A stretch of 42,243 nucleotides of DNA. Origin: Acidobacteriota bacterium (GTDB lineage Bacteria; Acidobacteriota; Terriglobia; Terriglobales; Acidobacteriaceae). The stretch spans positions 1 through 42,243 of the forward strand of contig QIAU01000164.1 of assembly GCA_003225055.1 (NCBI GenBank). Direction: 5' to 3'. The position numbers and the translations under genes were made by a program. The stretch's first letter is position 1. Every line of letters starts with the position of its first letter. Below the pieces are notes generated by a model, which was not told the origin of the DNA, made no database searches, and saw only the letters and a program-made list of their open reading frames with translations. Below are positions 26,367 through 34,859 of the stretch, one piece after another.

Positions 26367-28091
26367 TTGCGCTTCGCCGTGGCCGCGAAAACTCTAGCTC
26401 GTCTACTGGCACGACTGGACGACTCCAAATGCCGCGTGGGAGAAGTCGATCCCGCCCAACTGGAAAAACTGTTGGTTCAGGTCGGGCGGCAGCGGTTGGC
26501 TGACGCCGAGTCGCTGGCCCGATTCCATGACGCGTTGTTATTCCTGCGGGCGCATCCCCCGAGCCGGCGGATTTTGCGACGGGTCGAGTCGCAATTAGGT
26601 TCCTTTGCCGGGCGGATCGATGAGTTTCGCCAAGCTGGCGGCGATCTCTCTCCTCTGGACGAGGAGCAAGTCTCGGGAATTGCAGGAACGACCCTGTCTG
26701 CCGACTTCCACTATGACCAGGTGTCCTGGCTGGTGAAGAAGTTTCCTCGGACTGTCTCCATCGATTGGGAAGGCTACGAAAAGAATGAGGCCCTGGCCGC
26801 CACTTTGCCCCGCTTCATTCCTCTGCTGGAAGATGACTCTTTGGTCGAGCCCGATGTTCCTTACCGCCGTTGGATGGAAGCTGCCAGCGGAGGATCGGGC
26901 CGTGCGCTTGGCTGGCTGGTTGCGCAATTTCAAAAGCTGCCGCTCAACATTGAAGCGCAGGCGGAAATCTTCGGGTCGCTGGAATTGCCGGTGCGCTGGG
27001 AATTGGGCGACTCAAAAGCTGCGCGCACCCACGGGAAATTGTCGGTGCGGAAGGTCTTTTATCAACGCGAACCTCTCATCCCCCGTAGCCAGGTTTTGCT
27101 GGCGAAAGAGTTCGCCAAGCCGCCGCTGAAATTGAAAAAACTCTCGCTCCGAGAGGGAGAAAAAATTCTTGACCTATGCCGCGAGGCGACCACGGTGCGG
27201 TATCGGGAACTGTATGGCACGACGCGCGGCGATCCGGCTAGCGTTTTCGAAGCAGAGGTTGGGCGCGGCGTCCAGATTTTCCTGTGGGGCTTACCCCCGG
27301 AACGCCGCTTGCCTCTGCGTGTTTATCAGGCCGGGTTCACCCTGAAGAACGGCGTCCCGATCAACTACATCGAGGGGATTTCTCTTTTTGAGTGGATGGA
27401 GATAGGCTTCAACACGTTCTATGCGTACCGCGAAGGAGAAACTGCCTGGATTTACGCGCAAGTCCTGCGCATGCTCCGGCAGATGTTGGCAGTGAGCTCG
27501 ATCTCGGTCTATCCGTACCAAATCGGGCAGGACAACAAGGAGGCGATCCAGTCCGGGGCGTTCTGGTTCTACCGCAAATTGGGATTCCGTCCGATGCGGT
27601 CGGACCTGGCCAAAGTGGTGGCGGAGGAGGAGAAGAAAATTGCCAAAGACCCGCACTATCGCACTCCGGCACGAACGCTCGGGCGCCTGGCGCAAGGGCA
27701 CCTGGTGTACGAACTAGGGGAAGCCTCCCCTGGCGACTGGGATCGCTTTCGCATGCGCAATGTCGGCCTCGCCGTGCAGCCCGGAATGGCGAGCCGCTTT
27801 GCGGGAGACGTCTCAGATTTTCGCCGCGTCGCAGGGCAGAAACTAGCTCGTCTACTCGATGTGCACCCGGGAAGTTGGTCGCCCTTGGAGCAAAAGGCGT
27901 TTTCAAATTTCGCGCTGGTCCTGGACAGGATTCCAGGCGTCGCGCTCTGGACGACGGCGGACAAGGATCGGCTGGTGGCAATCATTCATGCCAGAGCCAC
28001 CGCCGCCGAGCCCGAGTATTCGGCGCTTCTGCAGGCTCATGCGCGCTTGCGGGCGGCAATTCTCAAGCTGGGCAGCTCAGCGGAAAGCTGA
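26367..28091 (+). CDS. large conserved hypothetical with GNAT-like C-terminal motif
   Basis: A 574-residue soluble protein with no signal peptide or membrane segment. The first 250 residues are helical and charged and match nothing I know. Around residues 330-420 the text INYIEGISLFEWMEIGFNTFY, then AIQSGAFWFYRKLGFRP, recalls the C-terminal signature of GNAT acetyltransferases (AxxFYxKLGF), where the Tyr is the general acid. A canonical RxxGxG/A acetyl-CoA loop is not evident, so activity is uncertain. The start shown is TTG 26367; GTG 26379 is an alternative. It diverges from argD with 85 bases between starts. It seems to be a conserved acidobacterial protein of unknown function. Confidence 0.7.
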   Translation: MRFAVAAKTLARLLARLDDSKCRVGEVDPAQLEKLLVQVGRQRLADAESLARFHDALLFLRAHPPSRRILRRVESQLGSFAGRIDEFRQAGGDLSPLDEEQVSGIAGTTLSADFHYDQVSWLVKKFPRTVSIDWEGYEKNEALAATLPRFIPLLEDDSLVEPDVPYRRWMEAASGGSGRALGWLVAQFQKLPLNIEAQAEIFGSLELPVRWELGDSKAARTHGKLSVRKVFYQREPLIPRSQVLLAKEFAKPPLKLKKLSLREGEKILDLCREATTVRYRELYGTTRGDPASVFEAEVGRGVQIFLWGLPPERRLPLRVYQAGFTLKNGVPINYIEGISLFEWMEIGFNTFYAYREGETAWIYAQVLRMLRQMLAVSSISVYPYQIGQDNKEAIQSGAFWFYRKLGFRPMRSDLAKVVAEEEKKIAKDPHYRTPARTLGRLAQGHLVYELGEASPGDWDRFRMRNVGLAVQPGMASRFAGDVSDFRRVAGQKLARLLDVHPGSWSPLEQKAFSNFALVLDRIPGVALWTTADKDRLVAIIHARATAAEPEYSALLQAHARLRAAILKLGSSAES

Positions 28092-28209
28092 GGGGGGACC
28101 AGCACCTTTGGCGACCTAAGCAATCTACCTTAAATGATGCCTAGCCAGCCCGATACATAAACCAAGATACAGTCTTCCAAAAATCATAGCCGCCCTGTGG
28201 ATGCTCGTC

Positions 28210-28243
28210 TATAATCGGGGAAGTCGCGGTTTTCTAGCGACTT
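28210..28243 (+). promoter_or_regulatory. -10 TATAAT followed by a 5'-end stem-loop
   Basis: TATAAT at 28210-28215 is followed 5 bases later by AAGTCGC-(9 bases)-GCGACTT (28221-28227 and 28237-28243), a perfect 7-bp inverted repeat. The transcript would begin at or just inside this hairpin, about 125 bases before the kinase ATG at 28346. It could be an operator overlapping the start site or a 5' stabilising hairpin. No clear -35 hexamer is seen. Confidence 0.4.
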
Positions 28244-28345
28244 AGCGGATTGCCCATGGGAATTGGCTTGGCACCTGAGTTGCATTACGCGGTTAAAAGG
28301 GGTGAGCGCCCAACCCTGAGGACCGTACCACCAGCGTACAGGCCC

Positions 28346-31171
28346 ATGAACAAAGAGTCCCAAATCCGCTTCATCGCCGTCCTGCTGTTTCTGCTGACGG
28401 CGGCCGCGGCCACCTTCGCCTGGATTAACTTCCAGAAAGAACGTGAGTTCCAGGTGCCTTACGATGGCGTCTGGTGGCTTGAGAAATCCGGCAGGCTGGT
28501 GGCTGAGCGGGTGGAACCAGATGGGCCGGGGGCTAAGGCGGGAATCAAGCAAGGCGACGGACTGGCCGCCATCGACAGAGTGGACGTCAAGCGGTTGCCA
28601 GAACTGAGCCGGCAGCAGTATAGGGACGGCGTCTACTCGCGGGCCACCTACTCGCTGGTGCGGCATTCCATCCCGGTGGACACGCAGGTGGTGTTGGTGC
28701 CTGCGGATCGCAGCCTGTACATGCCGCTGCGTCTGATCGGATTGGTTTACCTGGGAATCGGCTTGTACGTTTTGCTGAGGCGCTGGACCGCTCCCAAGTC
28801 CACCCACTTTTACCTGTTCTGCCTCGTCTCTTTCATCTTCTACTGCTTCCATTTCACAGGGAAGTTGAACCAGTTTGACTGGATCATTCTGGGAGCGAAC
28901 ACCGTTGCCTGGCTGCTGCAGCCGGCCCTGTTCCTCGATTTCGTGCTGACCTTCCCGGAACGAAAGGAATTTGTCCGCCGGCATCGGTGGATCATGGCAC
29001 TGTTGTACCTGCCGGGATTGCTGCTCTTGATCCTCGAGATTGCCAGCCTGGAGTTGCTCGTGGCCACCGGGCGGTTGCGCTGGAACCTTGACCGCCTGCA
29101 GATGTTTTACCTGGCGGCTTACTTTGTGCTCGCCACCTACGTGCTCTGGCGCAGTTACCTGCGGGCGACGACGCCCGTGTTGCGCCAGCAACTGAAGTGG
29201 GTCACCCGGGGAACGATTCTGGCCATCGCGCCGTTTACGCTGTTCTACGTGGTCCCCTTCTTGTGGGGCACGGTTCCGGGTCCGCTGATGCGGTTGTCGG
29301 TGCTGTCGCTGATCTTCCTGCCCTTGACGTTCGGTTATGCCATCTTCCGCTATCGCCTGATGGATGTGGATCTGATCTTCAAACGCGGCGTTGTGTACAC
29401 GCTGGCGGCAGCGGCGATTGCTGCGGTTTATTTCGCGGTGGTCGCGGGCGTGGCGGAGGTCGTACACCTGCGCCTGCCCAGCAGCGGGCCGGCCGGATTG
29501 GTGCTGGCGGTTGCGGTCACGGCGGTGCTGTTTGATCCGGTACGGAAGTGGATTCAGGAGAAGGTCGACCAGTTCTTCTACCGCAAGCGCTATGACTATC
29601 GCAAAACCCTTGTGGAGTTCGGACGTGAGCTCAGCGCTGAGACCGACCTCGACCAGATGCTCAGCTCGGTGGTGGATCGGCTGACCCGCACCCTGCTGGT
29701 GGACCGGATGGCAATCTTTCTGGCGACAGGCGACGGAGAAGCCGAGCGCTTTATTCTGGCGAAATCATTTGGAATGACCCACACTAGCGGTCTGGATCTC
29801 AGCTTCCTCGGCACGCCGCGCCCTGAGAGCGAAGCCGGCCACCTGTTCTTCGACAACACGCACCAGATGCCTCGTGAAAACGCCAACGCGCAAGCGGCGA
29901 TTGCCCTGCTAGACCTGAACTACTACATCCCGTGCCGGGTGCAGCAGAAGGCGATCGCGTTCCTCGGCTTGGGCAAAACCGCTGAGGGCGATTTCTTGTC
30001 CAGCGAAGACGTGGAACTGCTTGAGACCGTTGCCGGGTATGTCGGCATCGCCGTCCAGAACGCCCGGCTGTACGCATCTCTGGAGCAGAAGGTTACCGAG
30101 TACGAACGGCTGAAGGATTTCAACGAGAACATTGTCGAGTCGATCAGTGTGGGTGTGATGGCGGTAGATCTGGCGGACCGGATCGAGTCCTGGAACTCGC
30201 AGATGGAAGTGATGTACGCCTTGCCGCGCTGGCAGGCTCTGACCCGGCCTCTGAGCGAGGTTTTCCCGGCTCCGTTCGTGGAAGAGTTTTACCGGGTGCG
30301 TCAGAGTCCCGGCATTCATAACCTGTACAAGTTTCGGCTCCATACGCCCGCGGGGGAGACGCGAGTCGTCAACGTCGCGATTGCGCCGCTGGTCTCGAGG
30401 AAGTTCAACGTGATCGGACGGCTGATTATTGTCGACGACATCACGGAACGTGTAGAACTGGAATCGCAGTTGTCGCAGGCGGACAAGCTCTCGTCCATCG
30501 GACTGCTGGCGGCCGGGGTTGCGCATGAGGTGAACACGCCCCTGGCGGTGATCTCTTCCTATGCCCAGATGCTCTCGAAGCAGCTTCAGGGCGATCCGTC
30601 CAAGGCCGGGTTGCTGGAGAAGATCACACGCTCGACCTTCCGCGCGTCGGAGATCGTTAACAACCTCCTGAATTTCTCGCGCATCGGCGGGACCGAGTTC
30701 AGCGACGTCGACGTCAACAAGATCATTCTCGACACGCTAGCGCTGCTGGAGCACCAATTCAGGACCTCGCGCATCAAGGTCGAGGACGAGTTGGCCGAAC
30801 ACCTGCCGCTGATCAGCGGCAATGGCGGAAGACTCCAGCAGGTATTCCTGAATTTGTTTCTCAATGCCAAAGACGCCATGCCGGGCGGGGGAACCCTGCG
30901 GGTGGCGACTGCAAACGGAACGGGCGTGAGTGTGATGGTGTCCGACACCGGCTCTGGAATTGCGCAAGAGCACATGGCACGAATTTACGATCCGTTTTTC
31001 ACCACCAAAACGTCTCCCCGGAATGGAAGCCGTGGGACCGGCCTGGGGCTGAGCGTCACCTACGGCATCATCCAGGAGCATGCTGGGAAAATCCGCGTCG
31101 AGAGCCGTCCGGGAGAAGGCACGACCTTCTACCTGGATTTTCCTTTAATGAGGAAAGCCGTCAATGTCTGA
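28346..31171 (+). CDS. PDZ/7TM/GAF/PAS sensor histidine kinase
   Basis: A 941-residue kinase. TM1 (about 8-26) leads to a periplasmic PDZ-like domain (about 45-120; GPGAKAGIKQGDGLAAI is the carboxylate-loop signature). A bundle of about eight membrane helices follows (128-400), then a GAF domain (about 430-575), a PAS domain (about 590-700), a HisKA domain with H727 (GVAHEVNTPLAVISS), and a HATPase domain with N box (LFLNAKDAM), G1 (DTGSGIA) and G2 (GTGLGLSV). The HEVNTP box places it in the NtrB/ZraS group, which pairs with sigma-54 activators, and one follows with an 8-base overlap. ATG 28346 is chosen because 32 further upstream residues lack membrane or family character. The PDZ domain suggests sensing of exposed C-termini of damaged envelope proteins; that is inference. 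Confidence 0.88.
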   Translation: MNKESQIRFIAVLLFLLTAAAATFAWINFQKEREFQVPYDGVWWLEKSGRLVAERVEPDGPGAKAGIKQGDGLAAIDRVDVKRLPELSRQQYRDGVYSRATYSLVRHSIPVDTQVVLVPADRSLYMPLRLIGLVYLGIGLYVLLRRWTAPKSTHFYLFCLVSFIFYCFHFTGKLNQFDWIILGANTVAWLLQPALFLDFVLTFPERKEFVRRHRWIMALLYLPGLLLLILEIASLELLVATGRLRWNLDRLQMFYLAAYFVLATYVLWRSYLRATTPVLRQQLKWVTRGTILAIAPFTLFYVVPFLWGTVPGPLMRLSVLSLIFLPLTFGYAIFRYRLMDVDLIFKRGVVYTLAAAAIAAVYFAVVAGVAEVVHLRLPSSGPAGLVLAVAVTAVLFDPVRKWIQEKVDQFFYRKRYDYRKTLVEFGRELSAETDLDQMLSSVVDRLTRTLLVDRMAIFLATGDGEAERFILAKSFGMTHTSGLDLSFLGTPRPESEAGHLFFDNTHQMPRENANAQAAIALLDLNYYIPCRVQQKAIAFLGLGKTAEGDFLSSEDVELLETVAGYVGIAVQNARLYASLEQKVTEYERLKDFNENIVESISVGVMAVDLADRIESWNSQMEVMYALPRWQALTRPLSEVFPAPFVEEFYRVRQSPGIHNLYKFRLHTPAGETRVVNVAIAPLVSRKFNVIGRLIIVDDITERVELESQLSQADKLSSIGLLAAGVAHEVNTPLAVISSYAQMLSKQLQGDPSKAGLLEKITRSTFRASEIVNNLLNFSRIGGTEFSDVDVNKIILDTLALLEHQFRTSRIKVEDELAEHLPLISGNGGRLQQVFLNLFLNAKDAMPGGGTLRVATANGTGVSVMVSDTGSGIAQEHMARIYDPFFTTKTSPRNGSRGTGLGLSVTYGIIQEHAGKIRVESRPGEGTTFYLDFPLMRKAVNV

Positions 31172-32603
31172 GCTGGCAGTAGTCTCGCGTCGCAACTTCG
31201 GGGAAGCGTCGCCGGGTTCGGCTGGGTCGGTATTGATCGTCGACGACGAGGCCGAAATTCGCGAATCGCTACGCACCTTGCTCGAATTGGAAGGTTACGA
31301 AGTGGAAAGCGCCTCCAGCGGAGAGGAAGGCTTGTCGCGCATGGGCGAGCGCACGTTCGATCTGGTGCTGCTCGACGTGGCTTTGCCCGACCGGAATGGG
31401 TTGGACCTCCTGGTTGGTTTGCGTTCCCTTGATCCGCTGATGTCGGTGGTGATGATTACCGCTTACGGGACTGTGGAAAACGCGGTTCGTGCGATGCAGT
31501 CCGGCGCCGCGAATTTCATTCAGAAGCCTTGGGACAACGAAAAGCTGCTCGCCGACGTGCGGGCGGCTGTGGCCCGGCATCGCGCCGAAGAGGAGAACGT
31601 TCAGCTCAAGCGGGCGCTCAAGCAGCGCTACAACTTTGAAAACATCGTGGGCAAGAGTGAGCCCATGCTCAAAATTTTTGACCTGGTGGCGCAAGTGGCG
31701 CCCAGCCGCTCGACAGTGCTGTTACAGGGTGAAAGCGGCACCGGAAAGGAGCTGATCGCCAAGGCCATCCACTTGAACTCGCCGCGGCGCGAACGATCGT
31801 TTGTGCCGGTCAATACCGGCTCCATGCCGCCTGATCTGCTTGAGTCCACGCTGTTCGGTCACGTGAAGGGTGCCTTCACGAGCGCGATCGCTTCCAAGAA
31901 AGGGCTATTTGAGATCGCCGACCGCGGCACCCTCTTTCTGGATGAAATCGGGACCATGGGCACAGAGACGCAAAGCAAGATTCTGCGCGTGCTCCAGGAC
32001 CGCAAGTTCATGCACCTCGGCGGCGTGCAAGAAGTCCAGGTGGACGTCCGCATCATCGCGGCGACCAACGTGGACTTGAAACAAATGGTACGCGAGGGCA
32101 AGTTCCGCGAAGATCTCTTCTACCGGCTGAACGTGATTACGATCGACCTGCCTCCTTTGCGTCTGCGCCGGGAAGATATTCCGTTGCTGGCGGAGTACTT
32201 CTTGAAGAAGTATTCAGAAGAGAATGAGCGGCCCGAACGCCACATCAACAACGAAGCACTGCGGGCTCTGGTCAACTACGCCTGGCCAGGGAATGTGCGC
32301 GAACTGGAGAATGTGATCGAGCGCGCGGTGGTGCTCTCTGCCGGACAGGAGATCGGGCCTGACCTCCTACCCAGCCACATCGTCGAGCGGGGCGGCGCAA
32401 TCCCGATTCTCGAGCACCGGATGGACGCTTCCTTGTTTGACATCGTGGAAGACTGTGAGCGGCGGATCATCACTGACATGCTGGAAAAGTGCAACTGGAA
32501 TCAGACCGAAGCGGCGGAACGGTTCCGTGTGCCGCTGTCTACTCTCAATCAGAAGATTAAGCGGCTGAATATCGAGCTGCGAAGGAAAAACGGAACCAAA
32601 TAG
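31164..32603 (+). CDS. NtrC/AtoC-family sigma-54-dependent response regulator
   Basis: A 479-residue regulator. The receiver domain (20-135) has D27/D28, phospho-acceptor D71 (VLLDVALPDRNG) and K121 (FIQKPW). The AAA+ domain (about 160-400) has Walker A GESGTGKE (189-196), Walker B LFLDE (257-261) and the sigma-54 contact loop GAFTSA (236-241), where the usual GAFTGA has Gly changed to Ser. The C-terminal Fis-type helix-turn-helix (about 435-475) reads NWNQTEAAERFRVPLSTLNQKIKR in part. It overlaps the kinase gene by 8 bases, so the two are a coupled pair. Its targets would have -24/-12 promoters; I saw none in this window. Confidence 0.92.
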   Translation: MSELAVVSRRNFGEASPGSAGSVLIVDDEAEIRESLRTLLELEGYEVESASSGEEGLSRMGERTFDLVLLDVALPDRNGLDLLVGLRSLDPLMSVVMITAYGTVENAVRAMQSGAANFIQKPWDNEKLLADVRAAVARHRAEEENVQLKRALKQRYNFENIVGKSEPMLKIFDLVAQVAPSRSTVLLQGESGTGKELIAKAIHLNSPRRERSFVPVNTGSMPPDLLESTLFGHVKGAFTSAIASKKGLFEIADRGTLFLDEIGTMGTETQSKILRVLQDRKFMHLGGVQEVQVDVRIIAATNVDLKQMVREGKFREDLFYRLNVITIDLPPLRLRREDIPLLAEYFLKKYSEENERPERHINNEALRALVNYAWPGNVRELENVIERAVVLSAGQEIGPDLLPSHIVERGGAIPILEHRMDASLFDIVEDCERRIITDMLEKCNWNQTEAAERFRVPLSTLNQKIKRLNIELRRKNGTK

Positions 32604-32637
32604 GGCTCTCGGGTCTGGGAAACCAAGACCGAGAGCC
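32604..32637 (+). terminator. strong hairpin after the sigma-54 regulator gene
   Basis: GGCTCTCGGGTCT (32604-32616) pairs with AGACCGAGAGCC (32626-32637), leaving one bulged G and a 9-base loop. It starts one base after the stop codon of the regulator. There is no T tract after it, so it is either a weak intrinsic terminator or an mRNA 3'-end stabiliser. Confidence 0.5.
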
Positions 32638-32698
32638 AGGAGCCTTCTGCCCGTACCCGCTCTGTGACTTTAGACGTCCTCCGCCCTCTGCTATAGTT

Positions 32699-32724
32699 CC
32701 GGATAACCTGACCGGATAACCTGA
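32699..32724 (+). repeat. 13-bp tandem duplication upstream of the mlaE-like gene
   Basis: CCGGATAACCTGA occurs twice in direct contact (32699-32711 and 32712-32724), 40 bases before the permease ATG. Two helical-phase-near copies (13 bp apart) could be a dimer site, or simple slippage. No -10 box is convincing nearby. Confidence 0.4.
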
Positions 32725-32764
32725 CTGGAAATTAAATTGTGCCCCGGCCGGGTTTGTCACACCC

Positions 32765-33541
32765 ATGGAACTGATTTCGCCTACCGAACTTGCTAAAGAA
32801 AAAGTTGTATCGGTTCAGCACTACACCTTCCTGGCCTGGCGCTCTGTCGCGAACCTGTTCCGTACTCCCCGCTACTGGACCGACATGATCCAGCAAGCTG
32901 ACCTGATCGGGTTCGGCTCGCTGCCCATTGTTCTTGCGGCTTGTTTCTTCACCGGCGCTGCGCTGGCCTTGAACAGCGCTACCACGTTAAGCCGGTTTGG
33001 CGCGCTGTCGTTGATCGGCCAACTGGTTTCTCTCGGTATCGTGCGGGAGCTCGGGCCAGTGCTTTCCGGACTGGTTGTGGCTGGGCGAAATTCCTCCGGC
33101 ATGGCCAGTGAACTGGGCTCCATGATCGTCACCGAACAGATCGATGCCATGCGCGCCCTGGGCACCGATCCCATGAAGAAGCTGGTGACCCCGCGCGTCG
33201 CCTCCACGGTTATCATGCTGTTTTTTCTCACCATCCTTGGCGATCTTCTGGGTTTGATTGGCGGAAACGTCGTGGCGAGTCTTTTGCTCGGCCTGGACTC
33301 TCACCAGTATTGGAGCAACGCCTGGCAGACCCTGGTTTTTGAAGACGTGTTCATGGGGCTGGTTAAGCCGCTGGTGTTCGGCTTCATCATCGCGACCATC
33401 GGTTGCTATTACGGCTTGACAACAAGAGGCGGCACTCAGGGCGTAGGGCGGTCGACTACCGAGGCAGTCGTGGCTTCGATGATTTTAATCATTGTGGTGG
33501 ACGTCTTTGTCACCCGGCTGCTGATGATCTTGCTCGGATAA
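32765..33541 (+). CDS. MlaE-type lipid ABC transporter permease
   Basis: A 258-residue inner-membrane permease of the MlaE family (DUF140). It has an amphipathic interface helix at the N-terminus (about 20-45), five or so hydrophobic segments, and the family signature region REILGPV-like (here VRELGPVLSGLVVAGRNSSGMASELGSM, about 93-120) and EQIDAMRALGTDPMKKLVTPR (about 121-141), which contacts the ATPase. With MlaF it powers phospholipid or sterol movement between membranes through an MCE-domain protein. The ATPase gene follows after 21 bases. No MlaD gene is next to them. Confidence 0.9.
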   Translation: MELISPTELAKEKVVSVQHYTFLAWRSVANLFRTPRYWTDMIQQADLIGFGSLPIVLAACFFTGAALALNSATTLSRFGALSLIGQLVSLGIVRELGPVLSGLVVAGRNSSGMASELGSMIVTEQIDAMRALGTDPMKKLVTPRVASTVIMLFFLTILGDLLGLIGGNVVASLLLGLDSHQYWSNAWQTLVFEDVFMGLVKPLVFGFIIATIGCYYGLTTRGGTQGVGRSTTEAVVASMILIIVVDVFVTRLLMILLG

Positions 33542-33562
33542 TCGGTGGGGAATTGTTGAACT

Positions 33563-34411
33563 ATGGCCTATCCTCCCACTGTTTTCGAACGCGCCCCCGT
33601 GAGGAGGGCCGGGGCGGAGGGGAATGCCGTCGTTTTTGAAGACGTCGCGATGAGCTTTGAGAGTAACCCGGTCCTCGATGGAATTTCGTTCCGGCTGGCT
33701 CTTGGTGAAACCAAGGCTATTTTCGGTGTAGCCGGGGCCGGCAAGAGCACGATTCTCAAGCTCACGCTGGGGCTGCTCAAACCGGACCAAGGCCAAATCT
33801 ACGTCCTCGGCCAGGATGTCACCCAAATGGAGGAGGAAGACCTTTTCGAGCTGCGGCGCAAGATTGGCATCGTGTTCCAGGAGAGTGCGCTGTTCGACTC
33901 ATTGACGGTCCGCGAAAATGTAGCGTTTCGGCTGATGGAAGAAGGTGGCACGTCCGAGGATGAAATCGAGCAGCGGGTGCGAGAGTCGCTGCGCTTCGTC
34001 GAACTGGAACACACGCTCGACATGTTTCCGGTTGAGCTTTCCGGCGGCATGCGGCGCCGAGTGGCCATTGCGCGCGCCATCATCACCCAGCCTGAGGTTT
34101 TGCTCTATGACTCGCCAACCGGCGGGCTGGATCCAGTCACCTCGACCACGATCGTTGAATTGATCGTCAAGCAGCGGGACGTGTATAAGACCAGTTCCCT
34201 GCTGGTCAGCCATCGCCTGCAGGACGCGTTCACGATGGCTACGCATTACTTTGACCGCCGGGAGAACAGAATGAAGCCTCTGCCACCCGGATCCCGTACA
34301 GAGGTTCCCATGAACTTCATCGTGCTGCGCGATGGCAAGGTGATTTTCAACGGCGATGCGCATGAACTGGCGCAGTCTAAGGACGAGTACATCCGGGAAT
34401 ATATCTCGTGA
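33563..34411 (+). CDS. MlaF-type ABC ATPase lacking the Walker B glutamate
   Basis: A 282-residue nucleotide-binding subunit. It has Walker A GVAGAGKST (55-63), Q-loop VFQES (Q106), signature ELSGGMRRRVAIARA (158-172), Walker B VLLYD (179-183), D-loop GGLDP and H-loop SHR (H217). The residue after the Walker B aspartate, normally the catalytic glutamate of LLYDEP, is serine here (YDSP, S184). An extra segment of about 25 residues follows the H-loop (FDRRENRMKPLPPGS) before the final strand. All other motifs are intact, so it may hydrolyse ATP slowly, use another base, or serve as a clamp. It pairs with the MlaE-like permease 21 bases upstream. No MCE gene follows. Confidence 0.88.
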   Translation: MAYPPTVFERAPVRRAGAEGNAVVFEDVAMSFESNPVLDGISFRLALGETKAIFGVAGAGKSTILKLTLGLLKPDQGQIYVLGQDVTQMEEEDLFELRRKIGIVFQESALFDSLTVRENVAFRLMEEGGTSEDEIEQRVRESLRFVELEHTLDMFPVELSGGMRRRVAIARAIITQPEVLLYDSPTGGLDPVTSTTIVELIVKQRDVYKTSSLLVSHRLQDAFTMATHYFDRRENRMKPLPPGSRTEVPMNFIVLRDGKVIFNGDAHELAQSKDEYIREYIS

Positions 34412-34859
34412 GATTCGCCCATAGTGCACGCCAGATCCTTCGCGGCGTACCTGGCCCTGTACTGGTTGACCGATTTGTGTTGCGGGTCAAAAAACAAAAC
34501 TTCGGTTGTCTGCCGCTTTGGGCTCGGGGGCAGCGCCGGTTGTACTTTTCCCGCCTCCTCGGCACCGCGCCCTGTAGGGTGGCCCAGGGGCCTTCAGCCC
34601 TCGGATTCTCAAGCCAACCGCTGGAACGGGCTTTCGTTAACCGCACAGGTACGCCCGTGCCCGAGCTAGGCGGTCCACGCCGAGTGAGAAATGTTCATAG
34701 GCCCCTCCGTAAGACCTCGGCGCATGCTTCGACTTCGCTCCGGGCAGGCTGCTGAAGCTTTGGCAAGACAATTTCTGAACCGAGCTCCCAGGCATTACCA
34801 GAGCTCCAAAGAAACGCATAGATGCAGCGATGCAGCATGAGACGTTGCCGAGCCACAGG
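34412..34859. other. 448-base spacer without a supported gene
   Basis: After the ATPase stop this stretch is GC-rich and has several short open frames, none with a recognisable motif or ribosome site. It contains text such as TAGGGTGGCCC and CTTCGACTTCGCTCCGG, of the kind found scattered between acidobacterial genes, and a related CGAGTCGAAG occurs again at 41350. No MCE-domain (MlaD) remnant was found in any frame. Confidence 0.45.

Noticed and set aside
28184-29467. A 427-codon open frame on the minus strand
   Set aside because: It is antisense to the PDZ kinase, is rich in Gln/His/Arg as expected of GC-rich shadow frames, and has no motif.
34408-34755. A 115-codon plus-strand frame after the MlaF-like ATPase, considered as a missing MlaD
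   Set aside because: It has no signal anchor, no MCE pattern and low-complexity composition.
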